Assembly: GCA_945873105.1 (NCBI GenBank)
Contig: CAMCBW010000007.1
Location: 1 to 64,000, forward strand
Direction of reading: 5' to 3'
Source of the DNA: Tangfeifania diversioriginum
GTDB taxonomy: Bacteria > Bacteroidota > Bacteroidia > Bacteroidales > Prolixibacteraceae
Length of the DNA stretch: 64,000 nucleotides
In this document: piece after piece, positions 51,865 to 59,731 of the stretch
Numbering within the stretch: position 1 is the first letter of the stretch
How the letters are laid out: every line of letters starts with the position of its first letter
The notes under the pieces: model-generated
Seen by the model: the letters and a program-made list of their open reading frames with translations, nothing else
What the model was told of the DNA's origin: nothing
Database searches by the model: none
Position numbers and translations under genes: made by a program

Positions 51865-54135
51865 TTATTTCTCCACCACAAACACCGATTTTACCGCCGG
51901 CAAGTCCAGTGAAAATTTTGTATATTCCTGATCGCCATGTTTTACCGTAACCGGATTACCAACCGGCAGGATTTTTCCGCTTTCGGGATACCAGAGTTCA
52001 AGATTTAGTTTTCCGCGCAGTTCAACATTGGTTTTGATAGGGGTATCTGAGGAGTTGGCGATGTACCACAAATTCCTTTTCTCCCTGACCTTGTGGATAT
52101 AGGAAATTTCAGTTTTGTCATCGGAAAGTACAGGCAAAGACTCAAAAATCAAATCTGCAACCAAACCCATCTGCTCCATCGCTGCCGAAAGATTGGCCGC
52201 ATCAGGCTGAGGGACAAAACAGCACTTTCCTCCGTTGCTGTTTTCCCTGATTTCTTCCCGATCAATTGGCATGGCGACGGTCGGATCGATGCCAAAAAGC
52301 GATTGAACGAGGGCCACTACCTCCTGGTCTTTCCCAAATTCGGCCGACCGGGAGGGCAACATGGTGGTGGCAATCACCTTTCCACCCTGCTCCACCCATT
52401 TCTTTACTTTTTGAAGTACTGCTACCGAAATAACTTTCCCTCCGGGGATAATCAGCAAATTATAAGACTGCCGGTTCACTTTGTTGCCCAGTTCAATCCT
52501 TCCTTTCTCAAGTTCGCATTGAGCACTCAGCCAGGTTTCGGGATGGAGGAAGGTAAAGTCGCGGTGCAACTTCCTGGTAAGCAAATCCCCCACAGCCAGG
52601 TAGTCTGTTTCCGGCGGGGCGTAGGAACCCCAGGGCTTTTTGCCGGAATTGAATTTGAAGAAGGCCTGCAGGGAGGTGATGGGGTTCAGGACGGCAATAT
52701 CTGCTACCCGCCGGCCACCCTGCAACAAGTAACAACTTCTGGCTACAAAATCGCTGTAGGAAGGAAGAGTCGGACCCGTTTTGGGACTGTAGGAGGAGAG
52801 CAATGGCGGGATCCGAACTGCTTCGGGCCTGTAATCGTACCACATTCCGTGGGGTATCAGGAAGTTCACGCCCCGGGTGAACACATCCATGGCAGTCCGG
52901 AAGAGCATGTCAGGCTTGAACTGCTCCTCCAGGAAAGCGCCATTCATCTCAGCCGCCACCACCGGCCGGTCGTAAACATCTGCGGCGGAACTGATCAGCT
53001 TGAATCCGTCTCTTCCATGGGTATGGTAAAAGATGTAATCCAGCAACGGAACCTGCGCATGGCGGTAAAACTTGAAGGCATCCAGGTTGGTGTCTGTCGG
53101 TTGCAGCTTGTAATTGCCGGGCGGATGACCCGAGGAGTGCAACCCATTCTTTTTGGCCCATTCATTGACCAGGCGGGGATAGCCTTCGGCCAGCAGCTCC
53201 GCCCTGGTATCAAACATGGCCACCCTGGCAGCGGCTGTTTCAGGACCAATATCTTCGAAGAGGGCCGGATAATAAAGATCCGGATCCTTGCCATACCGCG
53301 CTTTAAACTTCCGGTTAAATTCAGGTGTCCATCCCCTCTCTTTGGCTACATAACCCACATCATCGTAAAAAATCTGCCGGATGGTGGTACCAAAATAGTC
53401 CTTAAAATGCTTTTCATACACACCATAAGTGAGTGGAAGGTATTTCGCGACAGCGGCAGGGCTCATGAAATCCACCAGTTTGTGGTTGGTTTTAGCACAA
53501 TAAAAGACCATCACCCGCCAATCGCCGGCCGGAGCCTGCCACTGCAGTCTCTTTTGGGAGACGAAGCCCGACAAATTCAACCGGTCGAAAGTCTTCACAT
53601 TCATCGCCACCACCGCCATAAGCGGATCATCCAGCAGTTTCAAATCGAGGAGAGCCGATCCGGTTACCAGCGTATCAACTTTATCGAGGTATTTGAGCAA
53701 ATCGTCGGGATACTTCTCTTTCATCAGTTTCCCGGCCGAACCGCTGGGGAAATCGATGTCGTCGTAAAGGATCACCTGCATTCCCCTCTTTTTGGCAGCT
53801 TCCAAAATATCCAGATATCGGGCGAAGTAGTCATCGCTTAGGAAAGCGGGCTCCATGCCCGGCGTAGGTTTCCCGGTAGGGTGCTGTTTGCCTGCTGATA
53901 CCGGCAATACCGTGACGCCGCCATACCCGCTTTCGGCTTTGGCTGCTTCCAGTTGCTTTTCAATTTCGGCGGTGGTCAGCTTGCCGTTGATGTGCCAAAA
54001 TGGGACAGGACGGAACTGATCCGGCGGATTCAAAAATGAGGATTTCCAGTCAGCTCCTGATTTTTGGGCAGAAACCGTTGAAGTACTGAATGCCAGCAGG
54101 ATAAATATAAATTTTAACAGATACGAATTTTTCAT
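51865..54135 (-). CDS. Short GH106-like glycoside hydrolase, paralogue 2
   Basis: A 756-residue exported protein built like the one at 8033-10255: 'RPVPFWHINGKL', 'VILYDDIDFPSGSAGKLM', 'IFYDDVGYVAKERGWTPEF', 'GHPPGNYKLQP', 'GRDGFKLISSAADVYDRP', 'GVNFLIPHGMWYDY', 'YNLLIIPGGKVISVAVLQ', and a short beta end ('NVELRGKLNLELWYPESG'). Blocks and order are shared with GH106, but the long C-terminal sandwiches of that family are missing. Probably an exo-acting enzyme on rhamnose or a similar sugar. It follows the aldo/keto reductase gene by 54 bp. Confidence 0.7.
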   Translation of the reverse strand: MKNSYLLKFIFILLAFSTSTVSAQKSGADWKSSFLNPPDQFRPVPFWHINGKLTTAEIEKQLEAAKAESGYGGVTVLPVSAGKQHPTGKPTPGMEPAFLSDDYFARYLDILEAAKKRGMQVILYDDIDFPSGSAGKLMKEKYPDDLLKYLDKVDTLVTGSALLDLKLLDDPLMAVVAMNVKTFDRLNLSGFVSQKRLQWQAPAGDWRVMVFYCAKTNHKLVDFMSPAAVAKYLPLTYGVYEKHFKDYFGTTIRQIFYDDVGYVAKERGWTPEFNRKFKARYGKDPDLYYPALFEDIGPETAAARVAMFDTRAELLAEGYPRLVNEWAKKNGLHSSGHPPGNYKLQPTDTNLDAFKFYRHAQVPLLDYIFYHTHGRDGFKLISSAADVYDRPVVAAEMNGAFLEEQFKPDMLFRTAMDVFTRGVNFLIPHGMWYDYRPEAVRIPPLLSSYSPKTGPTLPSYSDFVARSCYLLQGGRRVADIAVLNPITSLQAFFKFNSGKKPWGSYAPPETDYLAVGDLLTRKLHRDFTFLHPETWLSAQCELEKGRIELGNKVNRQSYNLLIIPGGKVISVAVLQKVKKWVEQGGKVIATTMLPSRSAEFGKDQEVVALVQSLFGIDPTVAMPIDREEIRENSNGGKCCFVPQPDAANLSAAMEQMGLVADLIFESLPVLSDDKTEISYIHKVREKRNLWYIANSSDTPIKTNVELRGKLNLELWYPESGKILPVGNPVTVKHGDQEYTKFSLDLPAVKSVFVVEK

Positions 54136-54189
54136 AGCCTTTTTAAGTTAAACACCACTTATCTGTTCATGTTTTACGCTCAGCGGATT

Positions 54190-55167
54190 TTAACGCTGCA
54201 CTCTTCTGTAATGTTCAATGATTTCGGATTTCCCTGAACTTCGGGACAGCAATTCATTGAGCTCATTTTCTGTGTAGGGCTTGAAATTGTGGAACACGGA
54301 GAGATTCTCATCCAAAATCTTCAGCGAATCAATCCCTGAAGCTACCGTGGATACCGGCAGGCTCATGGTATACCGGAGACCCTCCAGCGGCGTAGCGATT
54401 GCAGATTTACCGAGCCTTCCCATGCCATTGGATTTCATGCCGATGACCCCAATATTTTTTTCAACCGCTAAGGGCAAAACATGCTTTTCAAAACTAAGTG
54501 TCCGGTGATAATCTCCGATATTCAAAGGCATCTGCACCGTGTCCCATTCATACCCTCTTTTGATCATGTCGATATGTGCCGCAGGATCCGAGTGTCCGGT
54601 AAAACCAATGTACCTGATCACTTTCTGGGCTCTCATTTCCATTGCCCAATCAATCATTCCACTGTTGTAAATGGCATCCACATCGCCGTCCTTGTACCCA
54701 ATGGCATGAAATTGCATCAAATCAACCTTGTCCAGGTCAAATCTTTTCAGGCTTGTTTCAAGCTGGCTCTTGGCCTCCTCCACCGTTCGTGCCATCAACT
54801 TGGTCATCAGCAGCACCTTTTTGCGGTAACCTCCTTTCAATGCCTGCCCCATGATGGTTTCACTCCTTCCTTTCTGGTACGACCAGGCATTGTCCATAAA
54901 ATTGACACCCTGGTCAATGGCTTTCCGGATAATCGCGATGGCATCCTCTTCCGTCACCTCCGGCGCCCCGACATGAAAACCGCCGATGGTGAGGATAGAA
55001 ACCATTTCGCCTGTGCGACCAAGCACTCTTTTGGGGATCACTTTTTTGTCCACCCCCTTTGAGGTGAAAGACAACAAAGGCAAAGAAATTGCCAGTGCAG
55101 AAATTTGCCTGATAAATTCACGCCTTTTGCTTTTCTCATCGTTGTTTTCAGAAAATATGTAGCTCAT
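54190..55167 (-). CDS. Aldo/keto reductase with Tat-like leader
   Basis: A 325-residue protein. Leader 'KSKRREFIRQISALAISLPLLSF' is twin-arginine-like (shown here only in part: KRREFIRQ). The aldo/keto reductase barrel has the catalytic tetrad in 'FMDNAWSYQKGRSE' (Asp and Tyr), 'LLMTKLMA' (Lys) and 'DLMQFHAIG' (His), and the NADP-binding C-terminal part 'NIGVIGMKSNGMGRLGKS'. Family members reduce or oxidise sugar-like carbonyls with NADP(H). Export with a bound cofactor would resemble glucose-fructose oxidoreductase-type enzymes. The link to glycan breakdown is inferred from its place between element M4 and a GH106-like gene. Confidence 0.85.
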   Translation of the reverse strand: MSYIFSENNDEKSKRREFIRQISALAISLPLLSFTSKGVDKKVIPKRVLGRTGEMVSILTIGGFHVGAPEVTEEDAIAIIRKAIDQGVNFMDNAWSYQKGRSETIMGQALKGGYRKKVLLMTKLMARTVEEAKSQLETSLKRFDLDKVDLMQFHAIGYKDGDVDAIYNSGMIDWAMEMRAQKVIRYIGFTGHSDPAAHIDMIKRGYEWDTVQMPLNIGDYHRTLSFEKHVLPLAVEKNIGVIGMKSNGMGRLGKSAIATPLEGLRYTMSLPVSTVASGIDSLKILDENLSVFHNFKPYTENELNELLSRSSGKSEIIEHYRRVQR

Positions 55168-55181
55168 TTTGTTTGTTTAAA

Positions 55182-55442
55182 TAAGAGACTGTTTAAATTT
55201 TATTACACAGAGAATAACTTACCAATTTTCGAAAACATATGGTCTATAGAAATTTCTGCCATAATCAGTTTTCATGTGAGAAACCCCGGAGTTACACAGA
55301 GTTGGAAAATCGCAAGCGATTTTCTCTCTGTGTAACTCGTTTTTCCTCAAGTAATTTTATTGCAAGCGACAACTTCAAAGCTATATTAAATCTCATTGTG
55401 GAGTTATAATTTCTCTGTGTAAGAATTTTAAACAGCTTCTTA
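55182..55442. mobile_element. MITE-like element M4 (class B)
   Basis: About 261 bp with left end TAAGAGACTGTTTAAATTT and right end AATTTTAAACAGCTTCTTA, which are near-perfect inverted repeats. Interior as in M2: hairpin with arms GAGTTACACAGAG / CTCTGTGTAACTC around AAAATCGC/GCGATTTT, and terminal ACACAGAG / CTCTGTGT copies. It occupies almost the whole gap between the amidohydrolase stop (55466) and the aldo/keto reductase start (55167). M4 has the best-preserved ends of the five elements. Confidence 0.75.
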
Positions 55443-55465
55443 CTATGCAATTGTTTTGTATCAAA

Positions 55466-56485
55466 TTATTTTAGTCCGTAGGCTCTTTTCGCATTTTCAA
55501 AAAAGAACTTTTCAGGATGAATATTTTCTCTTTTACTGCAGTAACCATCCACCATTCGGATTAAATTACCATAGGTTCCAAACATATCCGAAAGGGTCCA
55601 GTTGCTCCCAAACATGACCCTTTCCGGTCCGAAAGCATTGACCACCGGGTCAATCAGGAGGTCGTAGAAATCCGGATTTAACGGTGCAGGATTCTGTCCG
55701 GAAACGTCGAACAGCGCCGACACTTTGCAATATACATTGGGTTCAGCGGCAAACTGTGTGAGGCGGGCTTTCCACGCTTCCTGCCTGACTGGATCGTTGA
55801 AAATCCTTCCGCCGGCAAGATGGTTGAGGATGATGTTCAACCTGGGATAACTGCGGGCGATTGCACCTACCACCTCTGGTTCCAGATTGTTTACACCAAG
55901 CTCCAGCACCAGGTTTCGGAGCTCCAGTGCCGAAAATTTCGCAACAATTTTCGGATCCGCCAGATCAATCGGTTTGACCGTACGGATGCGAATGCCCCTG
56001 AACTTTTGGCTTTTCGATAGCAGATCAATATCTTTTTCATACCAGGAATCCCGCGGATCCAGGTTTGCAATAAAAGCCAGCATCGCATCAGATGAATCGA
56101 CCTGGTTCATCAGCCAGAAATTGTCTTCCCGACGCTGACTTGCCTCAACAACAATGGCAAAGTCAACACCGGCAGGTTTTGCTACCTCAACAAATTCCCT
56201 GGCAAAATGAGGGAAATATATTTTACTGTGCTTAACCGGATCAAGAAAAACAGCACTTCCCTCCCGCCTGGTATCGTACAGATGAATATGCGTGTCGATC
56301 CTTTGATGCTTTTTATTCCCAGCTTCATCCGGTTTGGCCAACCCAATTGCGGGTACCATACGGACAATATTGGGTAGCTTGGGCAGTTCAGATATGCGCT
56401 CAACCGGTATCATCGCCATGGAATTGAAACCAATGGAGGAGGAAAGTCCCAAACACAGCCAAAAATTATGGATCAAAGTATTCAT
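55466..56485 (-). CDS. Amidohydrolase-family TIM-barrel protein (Amidohydro_2 type), exported
   Basis: ATG 56485 is chosen (339 residues); the longer frame to 56605 runs into the upstream gene and lacks a leader. A hydrophobic leader is present ('FWLCLGLSSSIGFNSMA'). The catalytic barrel has the metal motif HxH in 'RIDTHIHLYD', the later His in 'LNIILNHLAGG', and the C-terminal Asp replaced or shifted in 'VMFGSNWTLSDMFGTYGNL'. Amidohydro_2 enzymes include lactonases such as those hydrolysing sugar lactones. In company with two exported oxidoreductases, a lactonase role is plausible but unproven. Confidence 0.75.
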   Translation of the reverse strand: MNTLIHNFWLCLGLSSSIGFNSMAMIPVERISELPKLPNIVRMVPAIGLAKPDEAGNKKHQRIDTHIHLYDTRREGSAVFLDPVKHSKIYFPHFAREFVEVAKPAGVDFAIVVEASQRREDNFWLMNQVDSSDAMLAFIANLDPRDSWYEKDIDLLSKSQKFRGIRIRTVKPIDLADPKIVAKFSALELRNLVLELGVNNLEPEVVGAIARSYPRLNIILNHLAGGRIFNDPVRQEAWKARLTQFAAEPNVYCKVSALFDVSGQNPAPLNPDFYDLLIDPVVNAFGPERVMFGSNWTLSDMFGTYGNLIRMVDGYCSKRENIHPEKFFFENAKRAYGLK

Positions 56486-56502
56486 TTTCAATTTTATGCA
56501 AA

Positions 56503-57450
56503 TTATTTGGCTAATTCTCCCGATCCGCCAGTCAAAATATCCTTTACCACATTGTAGTAACAATAAGGTTGATCGTCGGGATATTTTTTGTGCGGAACAC
56601 TGCAATTTTTGGTATCGGCTATTCCCCAGTGGATGGCATCACACACATCATCGTAGGAGCCATAAATGCTGTACTCTTCGGCTTCACCGGCCCATTTGAC
56701 GCGTTTCATCCACTCTTCCCTGCCAATTCTGCCCCAGTCGGCAGGCGGAACCCCCTTGTTGGGAGAGGCAAAGCGCACCTTACCGTCAACACTCTGTGAG
56801 TAATTTCGGTATCCCCATCCATCCGATTTTCCGGAAAGGATTGGAGAATTTACCTGGGTGGTACCAATGTGAAATCTGGAGAGGTAGGTTTTCTCGCTGT
56901 CAGGGGCGGCTTTGTAACGCTCCCAGTACATATCAGCCGGCTGAAAGACGATCAGGATCGGACGGTCATCGCCATAGCCATACCTTTTGTAGGCCGGATC
57001 CTGCGCCCACATCTCCCATACATTTTTGGCCATCGCGTTCCAGAAGGCAAACTGCGACATGGTGAGTGTTTTCTTATTGGCCTCTGTAAATGCCGCACCA
57101 ATAAAAACAAAGAACTTCATCTTCTTTTCCTGACAGACTTTCTGCACATTGTTGACCATGGGTTGATAGATGGGCCACAAATTGGTCCACTGGGAGGCAT
57201 TGGTCATGTCGATGATGACGTTGTTTATACCGGCATCCTTGATTTTCTGGAGGATATCAGCTACCTGGCTGATATCCCTGTAATCGTGAGCCGGGTTCCA
57301 TTTCCCGTCTACCAGGAAGGTCATGCCGTCGTTGTTGCCCCGGCAACAGATCAGGATATGGCAACAGGCTTCGCCGGCTTTTACAGTTGGCGCACAAAAC
57401 AGTAATAACAGAAATCCTAGTAAAATTTTAGAAAAATAATGCGTCCTCAT
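56503..57450 (-). CDS. Secreted barrel-like protein of unknown family (315 aa)
   Basis: Start at ATG 57450 (a longer frame begins at 57480). Signal peptide about 1-26 ('FSKILLGFLLLLFCAPTVKA'). The mature protein has an alternating strand/helix pattern with 'ILICCRGNNDGMTFLVDG' (excess Cys), 'GINNVIIDMTNASQWTNLW', 'KFFVFIGAAFTEANK', 'RPILIVFQPADMYWERYK' and 'YSIYGSYDDVCDAIHWG'. This is reminiscent of GH71/GH99-type barrels but without the NEW motif. No firm family. It is 17 bp upstream of the amidohydrolase and 52 bp after the next unknown gene, so it is part of an operon-like block of unknown secreted proteins. Confidence 0.6.
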   Translation of the reverse strand: MRTHYFSKILLGFLLLLFCAPTVKAGEACCHILICCRGNNDGMTFLVDGKWNPAHDYRDISQVADILQKIKDAGINNVIIDMTNASQWTNLWPIYQPMVNNVQKVCQEKKMKFFVFIGAAFTEANKKTLTMSQFAFWNAMAKNVWEMWAQDPAYKRYGYGDDRPILIVFQPADMYWERYKAAPDSEKTYLSRFHIGTTQVNSPILSGKSDGWGYRNYSQSVDGKVRFASPNKGVPPADWGRIGREEWMKRVKWAGEAEEYSIYGSYDDVCDAIHWGIADTKNCSVPHKKYPDDQPYCYYNVVKDILTGGSGELAK

Positions 57451-57502
57451 AAATAAATTGTTTTCTAATGGTTCATGCACAAATAATTATAAAAGCCATC
57501 AA

Positions 57503-58474
57503 CTATTTGTTTACTGGTTTACCCATAAAATAGTCACGAATTTCATCCATGGTCGCATCGGTTTTTCCACCGGGAAGCTGGCTAAACACCATTCCCGCAT
57601 CGGAGGCATCTCCTTCGGCATTTCCATTATGACCTAAATCCGGCGCTCCGGCTGCTTTTAAACGGGTTAACAACCATTCACCTTTCGTTCCTGAAAAACC
57701 AAATCCTTCCACATGCGCTCCATAACCAGCCAGCCATTGCCAGGCGGCAACTCCCGGGCGTTTTGATCTTGGACTTTGTTCCCAGGCAGTAGAATTCTGC
57801 GATAGGTTCACTCCACCATCCCTGCGGCCATTGACCAAAGGGGAGGTATAATCTATAAAATGCACATCGGATGAAAGCAGTTTAAGGTCGTCCCAGTTTT
57901 TTTGATAATCAGGATTGGGACTATTCTTTCGGGCAGTTTGTTCATTGGCTTTGGCATGTGAAACGAAGACGACAGACTGAAGGGCATTTATGGTTGCTCC
58001 ATCATCCATCGCTTTTTTAAGTGCTGCATAGGGAACCTGAACCCCACCGGCAGCAAAAATCATCAGCGGTTTTCGTTTGCTTGCTTTCTTAATCTGTTTG
58101 GCTAAATGTTCAATTGCGTCCTTCTTTTCTTCATCCGACCGGGAAACATCAAAATAGGCATCATCCCCATCAACTTCTTTTATAAATCCAAAAAGTACCG
58201 CAGTTTCCAACACACTTTTTCGATGCTCCTCCGAATGCTTGGGTGCTCCCCCAAAATTGGTATTAAAGTGAAAATGAACGATCCGGTCAGCCAATCCTGC
58301 ACGATCAAACAGGGCCAAAGTCATTGCTGATCCGGCCACATCATCACGGTCCTGATTGTATCCATCGCAGGAATAGGCGTAACGATAATTAACTGTTTCC
58401 TTTTTTTGCGCCTCAACATTTGCTAATACTCCTACGAAGACAAATACCATCAATACAACTTTCAAATTCTTCAT
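57503..58474 (-). CDS. Secreted nucleoside-hydrolase-like (DUF1593-like?) protein
   Basis: A 323-residue exported protein (signal peptide about 1-22). The region 'DGYNQDRDDVAGSAMTLAL' has an Asp-rich loop like the calcium-binding DxDD of nucleoside hydrolases. 'PLMIFAAGGVQVPYAALKKA' and 'SVVFVSHAKANEQTARK' follow, then 'GYGAHVEGFGFSGTKGEW' and 'DLGHNGNAEGDASDAGMVF'. The general layout matches nucleoside-hydrolase-like proteins found near CAZymes in Bacteroidota and Planctomycetota, but I cannot assign it to a family. Substrate may be an N- or O-glycoside. Element M5 lies directly upstream. Confidence 0.5.
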   Translation of the reverse strand: MKNLKVVLMVFVFVGVLANVEAQKKETVNYRYAYSCDGYNQDRDDVAGSAMTLALFDRAGLADRIVHFHFNTNFGGAPKHSEEHRKSVLETAVLFGFIKEVDGDDAYFDVSRSDEEKKDAIEHLAKQIKKASKRKPLMIFAAGGVQVPYAALKKAMDDGATINALQSVVFVSHAKANEQTARKNSPNPDYQKNWDDLKLLSSDVHFIDYTSPLVNGRRDGGVNLSQNSTAWEQSPRSKRPGVAAWQWLAGYGAHVEGFGFSGTKGEWLLTRLKAAGAPDLGHNGNAEGDASDAGMVFSQLPGGKTDATMDEIRDYFMGKPVNK

Positions 58475-58487
58475 ATCAGTTTGCCTT

Positions 58488-58663
58488 TTAGAAACTGTTG
58501 AAATTTAATTTTTTAATCCCGGCAGGGATTTTATGTGGGTAGAAAATCGAAATGGAGAGATAATCTCGTCCCGTACGGGACGAAACCGATCATCTATCAT
58601 TTGCTTTCTACCCACATCTTATGCCTCCGGCATAAATATTTTCAAAATTTAAACAGCTTCTTA
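58488..58663. mobile_element. MITE-like element M5 (class A, opposite orientation)
   Basis: About 176 bp with left end TTAGAAACTGTTGAAATTT and right end AAAATTTAAACAGCTTCTTA. Parts run in reverse order to M1 and M3: hairpin AATCCCGGCAGGGATT first, arms ATGTGGGTAGA / TCTACCCACAT, palindrome TCGTCCCGTACGGGACGA at 58566-58583, then TATGCCTCCGGCATA. It stands directly in front of the minus-strand start at 58474. The rest of the gap (58664-58746) is AT-rich and empty. Confidence 0.7.
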
Positions 58664-58746
58664 ATTAATACAATAAATTATATCAAGAAATGGTCGGTGA
58701 AAAATCATCCTATTCGAAAGAAGCAGTCACTATTTTTAGTGGCATT

Positions 58747-59724
58747 CTACTTTCCATTTTCCATCTCCTGAATCAGCCATTTGGCAAATCCGAGGTATGA
58801 ATGAGGGTCTGATTCCGGGCCAACCGGCCTGGTATTGCCACAGGCATGCGGAAACGCATTCAGGTAGTAATACATATTCTTGTGGTGTTTGGGCAAGCCC
58901 CTCTCCCAGAAAGCTTTCAGCCAGTCTCTTTCAAGAAAATCGGTATATGTGTCACAATCCTTGTATTGGTAAGGCCCATAATAGAAGATATAATCCATTC
59001 CTTGCTCCAGTACCCATTTGGCTCCCCTGGCAATTTCTTCAGGATTTGAGATGGCATTTCCCAAAGGCCAGTAGCGGTTAAACTGATGAGACTCAATGCA
59101 AATGCCATCCATCGTCCGAATTATCGCTCTGGCTTCCAGGTCATCAAGAAAAACGGCCGGATGAACGACCATCTGAATCAACTTGTAATTGTCGTGTTTG
59201 ATCAACCCAAGGGCATGTGCATCCCTGAAAACTTTTCGTGTTTCATCAACATCTCTTTGATGGAGTATCCGGGGATCACCTGCAATTGGTCCTGTATCGC
59301 CATTGACTTTATCATACAACCATCCTTCCCGGGAAATTACAATGTGCATTACGATAGTACCTTTTTGTTCGTAATCACGAATAGTTTTCACCAGTTTATT
59401 TGTTTCAGGATTGGTATCGACCCATTTCCCTCCCTGCTGATGGATGTAATGCTCAAAAAACCGTTGTTTGGTCTGAAAAACACCGTTATAACCTTTTACC
59501 ACATCCATGTGCAAAGCAGTATAATCGTCGGCTTTCAGCATGGCATCATAATTCCCGATGCCTGGTTTCCAATTGGCAACCCTATCACCTCCTGTCATTT
59601 CATGAGCACTGTCGCGGGGGTATGGCCTGATGCCAACTTTTGACCTGTTCTCCTGTGCAAAAGATATCATGCATGTTAACATGAGGATTAGAAATAACGA
59701 TTTGTAATGTATCAGCTGGTTCAT
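58747..59724 (-). CDS. Secreted protein of unknown family (325 aa)
   Basis: Start at ATG 59724; the longer frame (to 59781) overlaps the upstream gene and delays the signal peptide ('LFLILMLTCMISFAQ'). The mature part looks like a barrel: 'VGIRPYPRDSAHEMTGGDRV', 'IVMHIVISREGWLYDKVNGD', 'KLIQMVVHPAVFLDDLEAR', 'GICIESHQFNRYWPLG', 'DYIFYYGPYQYKDCD' and 'PHACGNTRPVGPESDPHSYL'. Conserved-looking His, Glu and Tyr residues suggest an enzyme, possibly a glycosidase-like or esterase-like activity. I do not recognise it. It starts 7 bp after the stop of the 711-residue gene, so the two are co-transcribed. Confidence 0.6.
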   Translation of the reverse strand: MNQLIHYKSLFLILMLTCMISFAQENRSKVGIRPYPRDSAHEMTGGDRVANWKPGIGNYDAMLKADDYTALHMDVVKGYNGVFQTKQRFFEHYIHQQGGKWVDTNPETNKLVKTIRDYEQKGTIVMHIVISREGWLYDKVNGDTGPIAGDPRILHQRDVDETRKVFRDAHALGLIKHDNYKLIQMVVHPAVFLDDLEARAIIRTMDGICIESHQFNRYWPLGNAISNPEEIARGAKWVLEQGMDYIFYYGPYQYKDCDTYTDFLERDWLKAFWERGLPKHHKNMYYYLNAFPHACGNTRPVGPESDPHSYLGFAKWLIQEMENGK

Positions 59725-59731
59725 ATTCGTG

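Noticed and set aside
54190-55167. Cytoplasmic housekeeping aldo/keto reductase
   Set aside because: The twin-arginine leader and the position inside the exported-enzyme array argue for export, though this needs proof.
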